Below are positions 41,197-50,744 of a DNA stretch of 59,864 bases, piece after piece. The notes below the pieces were generated by a model. The model was not told the DNA's origin. It worked only from the letters and a program-made list of their open reading frames with translations, and made no database searches. This DNA comes from Caulochytrium protostelioides (Eukaryota; Chytridiomycota; Caulochytriomycetes; Caulochytriales; Caulochytriaceae). Position 1 is the first letter of the stretch; each line of letters begins with the position of its first letter. The stretch lies in NCBI GenBank assembly GCA_003615045.1, contig ML014229.1, positions 1-59,864 of the forward strand, written 5' to 3'. Both the position numbers and the translations under genes were made by a program.

Positions 41197-43831
41197 GGCG
41201 GCGGATTCGCGATCGCCGCGATTACAGAGGTGATGAAGTCTATGATGACAGGCGAAGACGGACAGAACGGGGCCGGGGACGCCAGCATGGTCTTGGGAAC
41301 GGCGCACGCGCTCATCGCATGGCGCGACGGCTCATCATCATCGATAGAGAGAGTGAAAAAAATAGGACGCAGTATACGACACCGAGAGACACTCTGGCTG
41401 CCTCAGTTGCGGCTTGTTTCCTGTTCGTCTACGCGCACGAGCCGCTGATCGATCACCGATGTCATCACCCAATGGATGGCGTCAAATGGAAGAGAGATAC
41501 GGTCGTTGTCGCGTGGGCGGCGTGATACGACGGCGTCAAGGCTCAGCAAGCGAGCAAGGGCCCAGTGCTCGGCACGGGAATGCGTCGGTTGTCTCCGCCG
41601 GAGGGCGAGATATGGGGCGAGTGAACGGACGCGTCGGTCATCAGAATTAGCGACCCTGCGGCACGTGCATCGATGATGATATGCAATGTGGCTTGGGACA
41701 ACGTCTTGCATCAATCCTCAGAACCGCGCTTTCTTGTGGAGATCATTTACCCATGCGAATCTCATCACGATGAGCGCTCTTACTGACTTCCAGCCGAAAA
41801 AGAAATCACAACAAAGGATTATGGGGCATCACGCCATACATGATCTTGGGATATCGGCAGGTCCACCAACACTGAAAGGTCATCCCAAACAGCGAACCCA
41901 TTGTAGGCGCCATGTTCGTCGGAGACTCATGGTACACTACTAGACATCCAGCGGCCCGTTTTGAAACCACTGATACGGCGCGATCTCTCGCAGAATTATC
42001 TGAGACGTTCTCCATTATGGAAACCCGATAGGCTTACCAGGGATGGGAAGTGGCGCACGCATATGGCGCAGCCGATTTATCGCCCGCCCGGCGCTGCGGG
42101 CACCGCTGTCGGACTTTCAGGGCAGATTGGCAGACGCGGCCGCTCCCGCTGCGGCGGAGTGGCTGGTTGTGGGCTGAAGCGCTTGTGCGGCGGCTTGGCG
42201 AATTGGGCGGAACCACACGGAAACTGGCCCAGCCCGCGTCTACGAGTCGCTGCGGCGACGGTGCATGCGCCCAGCCGACGAGGCGGGTTATGCTCCGGAG
42301 CGGTGTATAAATACAGCGTCGTTCTCGTCCTAACCATCGCTCTTCTCGTTCCACCCTAACCAACCATTCACGTGAAACGTACATACGCTACATACATTGC
42401 ATGTCGTGCAGTTATCTCAACGTTCAGCAGGCCTTCTCGTAGGTCTCCCTTCTTCTCCCAGCTGTTCTTCCCCCCTACTCTCGACTCCGCCTCCTTCATC
42501 CCCGCTAACTCCGCTTCGCTTGCTGTTCACTACTCATGCTGACGAGGTCAATCAGCCACTGGGAGATACTGATTCGCTCTTGTCCTTGCATGACCTGCAG
42601 GGGCAGGGTTCGAGGCACCGACGAGCCTGTGCTTGCGCAGTGTTCCGCGGTGTACGGTCTCCCGGGCTCATTGCCCCCGTGTGGCACAAAAACCGGCTCT
42701 CCTCATCACGCACTTGTGCGTGTCGAATGAACTGGATCCCCTTTGCGACATGATTGATGTCGCATTCGCGATAGGTATGTTTTCTCCTTTCTTGCACACG
42801 CCGCTGACCGTCGCTGCTACGCCGACTGGGTGTCGATTCATGACGAGGGATGAGGATAACAAAGCCTTTCCCTGCATATCGACCTTGATGATAACTGCGC
42901 CCCCGGGTATCGGGTTCACCGTCAAAAGCCCTCAGCTGCCTACGCGGGCGCTGACGGGTGGTGGACAACGGCCTAGGGTTTTACTCTTGCCAGTAACACA
43001 CTGACCTCATCATAATCAACACCCCTTCGTGCTTGGAACGCGGATCCGCCGGTGTTCACCGACCATGAGGCATGGTGGTCTTTTGATGACATTTTACTGA
43101 CCCCTTTTGATTTCTTTGCTTCTCTTCTTCATTGTGGTCTCGCAGTGTCGTTGACGTGATTCTGGTCATACTGTTTGCCCGGGCTGATATCGACCTCCGC
43201 ATGCTCCGATGAGCGAAGTGTAAGTGATTGACTGTCATTTCACACGCCGCCTCGCCGATGCTCCATGCTGTGTGTGCACCACCCAACACTCGCCTCTGGC
43301 CGTTGACCCACCGGCACGTGAAGGCTCGCTTCCGTGTCCCGATGCCTTGTGATGATACAAATTGGTTTATCCACCATTCGCAAAACCCCCCAAATTGAGG
43401 ATTGCATGGGCCGTCTAACCCAATAGAGGCGGGATCGCCGTGCCATGGCCTTCAGGTTGTGTGCGCGGCGACACCCCGTCACTATGACTGGCTCCCTCAC
43501 ATGATGGTTGCAGACCTTCCTTGGATGTCTGAAGGTTCATACTCGGACGAGCGCGGGCTCATGACCCGCCCGTGTCCTTTGGGCGGCACAGAGGTCTTAA
43601 TCACACGCGGCACAGCATGGGCTTCGCAATAAAGGCGGCTGTTCAAGCAGGAAAAAGCGTTGACTTGTTAACCGTTTCGGTCAAACCAGGCTAACCCTTT
43701 CATTCTTTGGTCCTTTATGCCTGAAATAGTTCGAACCTTAGTCCACTCTTTGTCTATTCGTCTGTAGTGTTAAGGAACATGTCACTCGTACTCATCACGA
43801 TCACGACAGCATCCATGGTGCCCTCGGAGTT
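41197..43831. other. Lower-GC intergenic stretch without long frames
   Basis: 2.6 kb in which GC drops visibly and stop codons appear in all frames. It contains a TATA box (42306), a few protein-like fragments (for example minus-strand 41806-42015) and intron-like borders, but no assembled gene. An ancestral gene or transposon in decay, or a non-coding transcript, would fit. Confidence 0.5.
42306..42313 (+). promoter_or_regulatory. TATA box without an obvious gene
   Basis: TATAAATA followed by a C/T-rich 5' UTR-like stretch (42330-42530). No long reading frame follows. The best downstream frame (42753-43004) is 83 codons and unrecognised. Confidence 0.4.
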
Positions 43832-44130
43832 TCACTCACGGGGACAGTCCGCTCTGGATTTGTTGCCAGCTTTGTTGCCGACTAGGGTCTGCGGTGGGGC
43901 TTGGCCAGGGATGTGGAGCAGAGCCATCGGCCTGACAGATTATTCCCGACAGCGTGGGATGTTCAGGATGGCATTGAGTTCGCGGTTCACAAGCTTGTCT
44001 TTGGTGGCAGCAAACCTCGGACCATGGCCCCCTGGCACTGGGGTTGCCCATGTTTCGTGACCACACAAGTCTGGGCACACATCCGTGTCGTATGGACCCA
44101 TTTGACTGCTGTCGACTCGGACGAGTGAGC
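43832..44130 (-). pseudogene. Decayed Fanzor/TnpB-like nuclease C-terminus, copy B
   Basis: Minus-strand translation gives a zinc-finger-like stretch (VRVDSSQMGPYDTDVCPDLCG) and then VNRELNAILNIPRC. The second matches the RuvC-III motif of TnpB/Fanzor nucleases (RDxNAAxNI) at 43958-43987, but the catalytic Asp is replaced by Glu (codon 43979-43981). An in-frame TAA (43940-43942) interrupts the protein. The frame then continues in homology with copy A to TGA at 43832. Over 120 bases (43880-43999) the DNA aligns without gaps to copy A, 84 positions identical by hand count. RuvC-I and II were not found upstream, so this is a 3' fragment. Family assignment rests on one motif plus the paired finger. 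Confidence 0.5.
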
Positions 44131-44819
44131 GTCCGCCCTGGATGCGCGAGTGATCGGCGCGACCGTTGGCCTCGGCAGGGCTCTGGGCCTTGTGTAAGCG
44201 CGGCGGCGGGTCGTTGACATCGTGCTCGGCCTGCGTCGTGCACCCGAGCTCGGCGCAGGACGGGTCGTGCCGGCGCTCGATGTGGAAGCTCGCGACGACG
44301 AGTGCGCTGCATGTGCTCACGCGGAAATTGCTCGATGAAAGTCGACGCAAGTGGCATGCCGGTGTCGTTGTAGGCGATGTTTGCCAGCGTCTGGACCGGC
44401 ACCGTGTCGGGCAGGCCTACTTCGCAGGCGACGCGTAGTGGCTTAGCTTGATGGATGGGATTGGCAGCGACCGTGGCCTGCTTTTAGCAATTTATGGTTG
44501 AAGTGGTGCCGATTTGGAACATGTCGTCCTAGAGCGAGATTCAGTTCCACACTTGAATTAGTTGCGGCGCGCCTCTGTAAAATCCCGATGGCTCTCGGCC
44601 GATATAGCCGAGCCCAGGCTGGGTCATTTCCACCATGTTTGTCGCCAACAACTGACATTCGCTGCTCCAAGCTCCGCCGTCTGGCCCCGTTGCCGCTTCC
44701 TGTGACCTGGCGTTATCTTCCCCGTCCCCACCCGCTAGGCCCATCCAGTCGTCCGCTGATTCATACTGGCCTCCCTCGACCACACCTTCGCGCCCCGCTT
44801 TATATCAGCTCATCGCACG
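44131..44819. other. Intergenic: between Fanzor-like copy B and CMC4
   Basis: About 690 bases. 44140-44430 is GC-richer and has minus-strand protein-like frames in two phases, possibly more of the decayed element. 44440-44800 is AT-richer and serves as the CMC4 promoter, with TTATAT at 44800. Confidence 0.4.
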
Positions 44820-45092
44820 ATGGCAGGCGGTCCCGACACTGACGACAACGGCAACCCGTGGCCCTCGCCGCCGTGCCAGCCGCTGGCGTGCCAGATCCAG
44901 GCCTGCATCGTCGCGAACGAATACGACGCGTCAAAGTGCACCAAGCAGGTTGCCGCGTTTGAGAAGTGTTGCCGCGCCGCGCTGCGCGAGCGCAACGGCG
45001 CCGCCGGCGAAGCTTGCATGACCACCTGGAAGCGCTGGAAGCGCGCCGGTGATGCCGAGACGGTCGCCGCCTCTAAGCAGGGGCTCTTCTAA
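44820..45092 (+). CDS. CMC4: CMC4, twin-Cys mitochondrial intermembrane-space protein
   Basis: A 90-residue protein with the Cmc4/p8-MTCP1 pattern: PPCQPLACQIQACIVANEYD followed by SKC and FEKCC. Cysteines are C19, C24, C29, C40, C50, C51 and C66. Cmc4 is a small CHCH-type substrate of the Mia40 pathway. Its exact role is unclear. Length and Cys spacing match yeast and human members, with a basic Trp-containing tail (TTWKRWKRAG). The single ATG is in good context (A at -3, G at +4), and no intron is needed. It is a GC-rich normal gene within the lower-GC region. Confidence 0.85.
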   Translation: MAGGPDTDDNGNPWPSPPCQPLACQIQACIVANEYDASKCTKQVAAFEKCCRAALRERNGAAGEACMTTWKRWKRAGDAETVAASKQGLF

Positions 45093-46094
45093 GCTGTGTG
45101 CTGGCTCGCGGATCGCCTGCGCGGACGGCCGATGATGGTCGGGGTCCTCGCGTCGACCTCGCTGTGATTGTTGAAGCTGGTTCCATCCTAGATGTCTGAG
45201 GTGGGTCGTGCCGAGGCATCTCATATCCTGCTGGCCTTCTGGCCTCGTCGCTGGGTGGTCGTCCTTGCGGGTCTGGTCTGGCCGCGGGCGGCGGGCGATG
45301 CGTGTGGATCATGCGCACCGTGATGAACCCGCATGCCCTGCGGCGTTTCAAATCAGCGCCATGCCGGGGGCCCATTCCCCTCCGCCACACCACCCGCGCC
45401 CGGCGTTGCCTGTCCGCTATTCGGCCCCTCTCCGCTTGAGCGCCGATCGGCGGCGATTTTGGCGATGGTTGCTAAGCGGGCGGGATCGGCATGCCTGGCC
45501 GGGTGCCTGACCTCCCCCGACCCTCGCTGTCGTCATGTGCGGTGCAGGCGGCCTCCCGGAATACGGTCCAAGTCGGCCTAGGGCGACGGACCGTATCGAC
45601 GCTCGTTGTGGTCCGCGCTCTGAAAGCACGAGGCGGATCACCGCCATGCGGTTCACGACAGCAAACCGGCGCCTTGCCGATCCCTGGGCTGCGTCGTGAT
45701 GCTCGGGTGTGCGCTGCCTGGGGAATGGCTAGTGACGGACATCGATATTGTGCGACCCGTCGGCGTCGTACTTTCAGGCCGTCGCAGCTCCTCCGTGTTC
45801 GGCGTGAATGCACAACCCGTAATGACCATCCGGCGACTGGAAAAGATCCGATGGGGCTGGATTGGACTGGCCTGAACGGGATTCGACCCCGTCACGGCAT
45901 GCCTGAGCTTGAGGTCCATCGCCTCGTTCTGTACGGATCCCGTTATGCCTAACCGATGAGTGATTTTGGTTCCATCCGACGGCCGGCCATGATCCCTGTC
46001 GCCGACGGCCGACACGCTGCCTCTCGCACTCGCAAATCGATACTCCTGCTCGCACCCTTAGTCACCTACGGCGCGCACTCTGCCCGCGCGCACG
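45093..46094. other. Intergenic: between CMC4 and the DHHC gene
   Basis: 1 kb. The only notable structure is a tRNA T-arm-like hairpin on the minus strand near 45874-45893, which I do not accept as a tRNA. Frames are short and unrecognised. Confidence 0.4.
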
Positions 46095-47432
46095 ATGCCT
46101 GCTCGCATCATGCCCGATTACACGGGCCCGGGCTCGGGCCGCGCCGGCCGCATCGTCCCCCATATTCCGCCGCTGACCATCCCACAGATAAAGCCGCTTC
46201 CGGCGATCCCGCGCCACACAGCCAACGCACCGGCGGCCGCGCCACCTTCCTGCCCGAGCCCGCCGCGAGCCTTGGCGCCGGAGATCCAGGCCCTCGCCGC
46301 ACGTCCGGTCCGTCGCGTTGGGTACGAGCGGCCATGGCATCCGCGCCAGACGGGCGCCGCGATTGGCTGGCTCGTGCTGCTCGCCGCAGCCATCGGCTGT
46401 GTGCCCTGGCTCGCGCCCTCAGGGCTCGCGATTGGTCTCGGCGTGGGCGTGATCCTGGGCACGATGGGCGTGGCCGTGGGCGCCGTTTGGCTCTCGGTCC
46501 ACGATCCAGGCTCGCGTGCGGAGCAGGCGCGCCAGCAGCAGCAGTATCAGCAGCAGCAGCACCAGCGACTGCAGCGCCGCGAGAAATATGCGCTGGACGG
46601 TCCCATTGCGACATCCGATCCACCGGCTCCGGCGCCGTCACTACAGCCACGGTTCCCCGAGCACGACGCGGCCGTGCACGTTGATCTGGAGCAAGCTTTG
46701 GGTCTGCACACCGATAAAGATGCGCATGATGACGAAGCCACGATGACTGCGCCCGCTCGGCCTGCATCGCCACTCGCACCCGCTCCACAGGCCAAGACTG
46801 CCCCGCCACCACCGCCATCTCTGGGGAGGCCCTGGTGCCACGTCTGCGAGCTTGTCGTGACGACGGATGCTTTGCACTGCCGGTCTTGCAACAAGTGCGT
46901 GCGCCGCCTCGACCACCATTGCTACCTGCTCAATACCTGCATCGGTGCCAGCAACCTGCGCGTGTTCCGCGCAACGCTCTTCCTCACGACGGCGTATCTC
47001 GCTTTCCTGGTTGGCGTCTTTCTCGTCGTCGCCGTCACGCTGCACACCTCGACCGCGCGGCGCGTCATCGGTGCCTTCGCCGCCGTCCTTGCCGCCGCCG
47101 CCCTCGCCTGGGTCGGGTGGCTGGCCAAGTTGCATGCATGGACGCTGCCGCGGGCCGGACTCACGACGCTCGAGTATGGGCGATACCTGCGAGACCGCGA
47201 GCGTGCCCGCGTGCTGATCACCGGTCGACCGTGGTACGCTCGCTGGTGCCTGCGCCCGGCCGCACTCGTCGGCCGCGGCTTCGCTCGTCTCGGGCGATGC
47301 CGCGGGAAACGCTGGCGTCGCGGCCCAAGCGTCATGGTGTCGCCGGCCTCGGCCACGAGTGCACAGGCGAGCCTGTTGCGGCCAGGCAGCCTGCCCATGT
47401 CGTCCGTGACGGGCTCGCCCCTCTCGCCATGA
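46095..47432 (+). CDS. DHHC-type protein palmitoyltransferase
   Basis: A 445-residue S-acyltransferase that attaches palmitate to cysteines of membrane proteins. Layout: Pro-rich cytosolic N-terminus; two membrane spans (about residues 93-113 and 116-137); a Gln/Pro-rich cytosolic loop; the Cys-rich domain WCHVCELVVTTDALHCRSCNKCVRRLDHHC; then two more spans (about 295-315 and 322-342). The catalytic DHHC is at residues 273-276. The sequence after it is YLLNTCIGASN instead of the usual PWVNNCIG, seen also in divergent fungal PFA proteins. The start ATG opens the frame; a second ATG is five codons on. The basic C-terminal tail may bind membranes. Which yeast PFA or SWF1 member it corresponds to cannot be told here. 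Confidence 0.88.
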   Translation: MPARIMPDYTGPGSGRAGRIVPHIPPLTIPQIKPLPAIPRHTANAPAAAPPSCPSPPRALAPEIQALAARPVRRVGYERPWHPRQTGAAIGWLVLLAAAIGCVPWLAPSGLAIGLGVGVILGTMGVAVGAVWLSVHDPGSRAEQARQQQQYQQQQHQRLQRREKYALDGPIATSDPPAPAPSLQPRFPEHDAAVHVDLEQALGLHTDKDAHDDEATMTAPARPASPLAPAPQAKTAPPPPPSLGRPWCHVCELVVTTDALHCRSCNKCVRRLDHHCYLLNTCIGASNLRVFRATLFLTTAYLAFLVGVFLVVAVTLHTSTARRVIGAFAAVLAAAALAWVGWLAKLHAWTLPRAGLTTLEYGRYLRDRERARVLITGRPWYARWCLRPAALVGRGFARLGRCRGKRWRRGPSVMVSPASATSAQASLLRPGSLPMSSVTGSPLSP

Positions 47433-47513
47433 CGCTCTCTGCCTCTCTGGCTATGCTCATTACGACCGAGGACGCCTTTTGATGGGGTTCATCCCTTTTC
47501 GTGCAGACCTCTT

Positions 47514-47528
47514 GATATATATATATAT

Positions 47529-47610
<82 letters not shown>
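47514..47610. repeat. Compound (AT)n(GA)n microsatellite
   Basis: About nine AT units (47514-47531) followed by about 39 perfect GA units (47534-47610). It sits between the DHHC gene and the low-GC orphan gene. The uninterrupted repeat suggests a young or fast-evolving locus, and the GA strand could form triplex DNA. Confidence 0.95.
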
Positions 47611-47615
<5 letters not shown>

Positions 47616-47646
47616 AAAAGCATGGCGCCAGCCCCCCTCTAGCCCC

Positions 47647-49968
47647 CTACCAGGGGAAGATGTGAGGAGAAGGTATATTCAATTTCGGATTCGTCGGCGG
47701 GACAATGTTCCGAACCCGAGAAAACGGCCCGAACAGCTCTTTGAAAGCCGGATTGACTTCAAACATTTTGACAGGATCACTCACCGCGTAATCGTGGGTA
47801 GCAAATGGAATTGCTTTCAGAGGAAGTTCGATGCCGGAAAATGAGGGCATGGAAACGAGCGCCTGGAACTGAGAGCGGATCTTTTCTAACGTACCAAGAT
47901 CATTGCTAAACTCTTGCCGGTATCCCAAGAGCACTGTCGCGGGAAAGGGAATTCCGGCAAATACGAGATGAGGGTTCTTTTGTCGGAGAAGACCCTCCAA
48001 ATATGCGGGGGATCTCGTATTCATGTCGCCATATCTCCGATTCATGGACGTGATAGCGGCATCCACGATGGTTTTCTCGGAGCAACTAGGGTCCAACAAA
48101 TCCAAGATTTTGGCGGCTTGACCGTCAACGTGTCGAAGTGATTCGGCATACTCTCGGATCTTGATCTCGAGGCTATTCTCGAGAGGTTTGCCGGACGCAG
48201 AGCCCTCATAGAGACAAAGCTCATTGACCAAATACTCATGATAGCTCTTTTCCTCGGTTCCTAGAAATTCTAATCGGGCTAGCTCCTCCCGCAGGTGTGT
48301 TGTCCAAACTGACAAATCTTGAGTGGACTTGTGAGCGGACACTTCTGCCATCAGTTTGGACTTATGATCAGTCGCAACATGTGTGAGATAGTACCAAAGG
48401 ACCACCGCGTCCGTGGTCGCGTGCTGTGCTACCGATTTCCAGTATTCAATAAACCACCGGCGTATATACGCATTCTTGATCAAATCGGCATATTGCCTGG
48501 CTTGAAGGAAATATTGGCTCTTGAGAACAGCGGTGTCGGCTTTTTCCACCAATCCCTGTGCGTCGGGTTCGAGGCTCCCAAACGGGAGTGAGTCACAAAA
48601 ATTAACAAATGCGGCGCTGCGAACGTAAAGGAATGGATGCCTTCCATTGTCACCCAAGTCGGGTGTAGGACGGTAGAGAGCGCCCAAAAAATCTTGGAAT
48701 GACGGATTCGAGGGAAGCTGATCGGCCATCTTCCTAAAAAAATTATAGTCAAGATACGCATCGGTCGGTATGTCGAGGCCGCTTAGTCGACGTACGTCAT
48801 TTGAAGGGAAAGCAGTGACTTTCTGAATAATTTCATTGGACGGATTTGTGGGCCTTCGGTCCCCCCGGGGGGTAGGCCAAACGGGGTCGGTCCTCCAGGC
48901 CTTCCGGGCATTTCTGGGCCTCTGTGGGTTCTTTTGGGGTCCAGTTGTCGATTGGATGTCGGGCTTGTCGGGCACGATGATCTGGGGATCATGATTCAGT
49001 CTTAGCGCTGATGGGTCCGCCCGCTGCCCGTCAGGACTGGCCGTGGGCGGACCAGGTATCATGCTATTGGTGGATGACGGGATAACGGGTGCGCTATCCA
49101 GAGAATTCCCTGATGATACATATCCGGCTGTCGATGGCCGAACACTGGAGTCGTCATTCAGAGATTCATGGTTTTGAAAATCGTGGGCCTCGGGGACCGC
49201 TGGGGGATGTCCAGGTACGAGTGTGGGTACACTCTCCGTATTATCTAATGAAAACCAGGGGTTGTAATACTCATATGAGTTGCCTGGGAACGACTGTTGT
49301 GATGAATGTGCTGGATCGATTTCTGGTTGGGTTCCTTGGCCATTGTTCAGATTCCCAAAGACACTTGGAGGATTCGGTTGTTCTGCGTATCCATATGCTT
49401 GAGCCACAGGAATTCTCTCCTGATTGCTGACATAGGTTCTTGAAAGCGAATCGTCCACATCATCAAAGAGAAACTGCGGATTCACATATGGATACACAGA
49501 TGGATGCCTAGACTCGATTGGATAATACTGCTGTTCAGAGGCTGTGGCCACGTTCGGGAGAGTACCTTCGGATACAAAGCTCGCTTGTGTACCGCCACTG
49601 CTAGCTGCGGGTGACTGAGAGCTACTGGCAAACGGATATGAAGAGCTTCCCCATAGATCACTAAAGTCTGAGGTTGCGGCCGAAACGTGCGGTGGATGCG
49701 AAACGAAAGTCAGTCCATTCGCAGGGTCCACCTCCATAGGGTGAGATGGGGCATTTCCGAATTGACCATTGTCCCATCGTTGGTCCTGTGGGGTCATCCT
49801 CGGCTCCCCGGAATATATATCGATTCCTTGTTTATCGGAGGAATCCGGAGGAGCAAAGCCAAAATCACCATATTGCACCGGTGGTAATGCTGTGACAACC
49901 AGGGAGCGGAGACATGCATGAAGCAGAAAGGGCAGCAGCCCATTGCGACCGTGTATGAGCGTCAGCAT
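47647..49968 (-). CDS. Low-GC orphan, predicted secreted protein (773 aa)
   Basis: An uninterrupted 773-codon frame whose GC content is roughly half, far below its neighbours; third positions are not biased to G/C. I do not recognise it. Residues 1-27 look like a signal peptide (basic start, then LLPFLLHACLRSLVVTA). Residues about 30-390 are Ser/Pro/Asn/Tyr/Gln-rich and probably disordered. Residues about 395-750 are ordered and helical with many aromatics (YLDYNFFRKMADQLP; IRRWFIEYWKSVAQH; RRYGDMNTRSPAYLEGLL). The protein ends NIPSPHIFPW. No membrane span or GPI signal is seen. Long secreted orphans in AT-rich pockets are typical of host-interaction proteins in plant- or fungus-associated fungi. 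Horizontal transfer or an isochore-like accessory pocket would both fit. Confidence 0.65.
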   Translation of the reverse strand: MLTLIHGRNGLLPFLLHACLRSLVVTALPPVQYGDFGFAPPDSSDKQGIDIYSGEPRMTPQDQRWDNGQFGNAPSHPMEVDPANGLTFVSHPPHVSAATSDFSDLWGSSSYPFASSSQSPAASSGGTQASFVSEGTLPNVATASEQQYYPIESRHPSVYPYVNPQFLFDDVDDSLSRTYVSNQERIPVAQAYGYAEQPNPPSVFGNLNNGQGTQPEIDPAHSSQQSFPGNSYEYYNPWFSLDNTESVPTLVPGHPPAVPEAHDFQNHESLNDDSSVRPSTAGYVSSGNSLDSAPVIPSSTNSMIPGPPTASPDGQRADPSALRLNHDPQIIVPDKPDIQSTTGPQKNPQRPRNARKAWRTDPVWPTPRGDRRPTNPSNEIIQKVTAFPSNDVRRLSGLDIPTDAYLDYNFFRKMADQLPSNPSFQDFLGALYRPTPDLGDNGRHPFLYVRSAAFVNFCDSLPFGSLEPDAQGLVEKADTAVLKSQYFLQARQYADLIKNAYIRRWFIEYWKSVAQHATTDAVVLWYYLTHVATDHKSKLMAEVSAHKSTQDLSVWTTHLREELARLEFLGTEEKSYHEYLVNELCLYEGSASGKPLENSLEIKIREYAESLRHVDGQAAKILDLLDPSCSEKTIVDAAITSMNRRYGDMNTRSPAYLEGLLRQKNPHLVFAGIPFPATVLLGYRQEFSNDLGTLEKIRSQFQALVSMPSFSGIELPLKAIPFATHDYAVSDPVKMFEVNPAFKELFGPFSRVRNIVPPTNPKLNIPSPHIFPW

Positions 49969-50476
49969 GACGGCACGGCTGATGACCGGCAGGTGGGGGA
50001 GGTGATAGGGATAGCGTTTGAGATGGACGGCCGCGCCTTAGAAGATGACCACAAATGACTGCGCGATGCCAACGGAGGTTCGGGACGGGAGCACCGGGGC
50101 ACCGGGGCAGCACGCGTGGACGAATTTATCCACGGATAGGCTGGAACAAGGGCAACAGCGACTCGTGAGCATGGCATTGACGTATCCGCTCTGTCGGTCT
50201 CTGTCAGCCGACGCCCATGATGCGGACGAGACGTCCAATGTATGCCAATCTCCATGGCCCCCGTGTTGGGTACGACTCGACAGTTCGCACGGACGGGGAG
50301 AGTGCGTGAGCCTCACGCACCAGCTCCATCAAGCCCAACTCCGATGTAGGGGGTTCACCCAAGGCATGGTCGCCGGAAGACCGTCGAGGGGCCGAAGAGA
50401 GACTCCCAAGCCCCAGCACTCAAAGCCACCCAGACGGCTCTGAGAGGAGAGGCGTTAGGGCCACCCCAACCCGCCA

Positions 50477-50500
50477 CGGATGCTAGGACCTAAGCATCCG
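50477..50500. repeat. Inverted repeat
   Basis: Arms CGGATGCT and AGCATCCG with an 8-base centre that is itself nearly palindromic. It lies 33 bases before the TATA box at 50533. Confidence 0.8.
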
Positions 50501-50532
50501 GAGCCTCCAAGAGCGGGCCTGCCGAGCACAGG

Positions 50533-50540
50533 TATAAGTA
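50533..50540 (+). promoter_or_regulatory. TATA box of an unassigned transcript
   Basis: TATAAGTA on the plus strand, followed 36 bases later by ATGGGTAGA, which opens a 50-60 codon unrecognised frame containing a hairpin (50612-50628: 7-bp stem, 3-base loop). Confidence 0.4.
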
Positions 50541-50744
50541 GCCCGGCCGAGCCGGACCTCTCCCCATGGGTAGACTTCAACGACGAGCACATGGAGAGCT
50601 AAAGCGTATACGCTCGCCGGGGGCGAGCTCCTATCCCTTGACCATCATTTCTCTTTCTCTATCATTCAATAGCTACTTAGGGAACTCAGACCTTGGATGC
50701 CAAGCCACATCGCCATGATGAAAGTATGACGACAGCATCCTTAC

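Larger units (their letters stand above)
49969..50744. other. Intergenic with a compact TATA/hairpin cassette
   Basis: Between the secreted orphan and Fanzor-like copy A. It holds a near-perfect palindrome (50477-50500), a TATA box (50533) and a GC-rich hairpin (50612-50628) in the spacing expected of a short transcription unit or a solo LTR. No ORF above 60 codons with a motif. Confidence 0.5.

Noticed and set aside
41806..42015. 69-codon minus-strand frame with protein-like composition (YHESPTNMAPTMGSLFGM)
   Set aside because: Too short and without a family match; could be an exon of a decayed gene.
42740..43230. Short Pmp3-like peptide strings (CDMIDVAFAI; LERGSAGV; VVDVILVILFA) suggesting a tiny spliced proteolipid gene
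   Set aside because: The pieces occur in the right order, but I could not join them with in-phase splice sites without stops; kept only as part of the orphan-promoter finding.
45866..45960. Possible tRNA on the minus strand (T-arm-like hairpin with GGTCGAATCC)
   Set aside because: The 5-bp stem and 7-base loop resemble a T-arm, but the B-box has a mismatch, no A-box or matching 5' acceptor strand is found within 100 bases, and no anticodon arm pairs.
47534..47610. Repeat region as a CRISPR array
   Set aside because: A simple dinucleotide microsatellite without spacers; the genome is eukaryotic.
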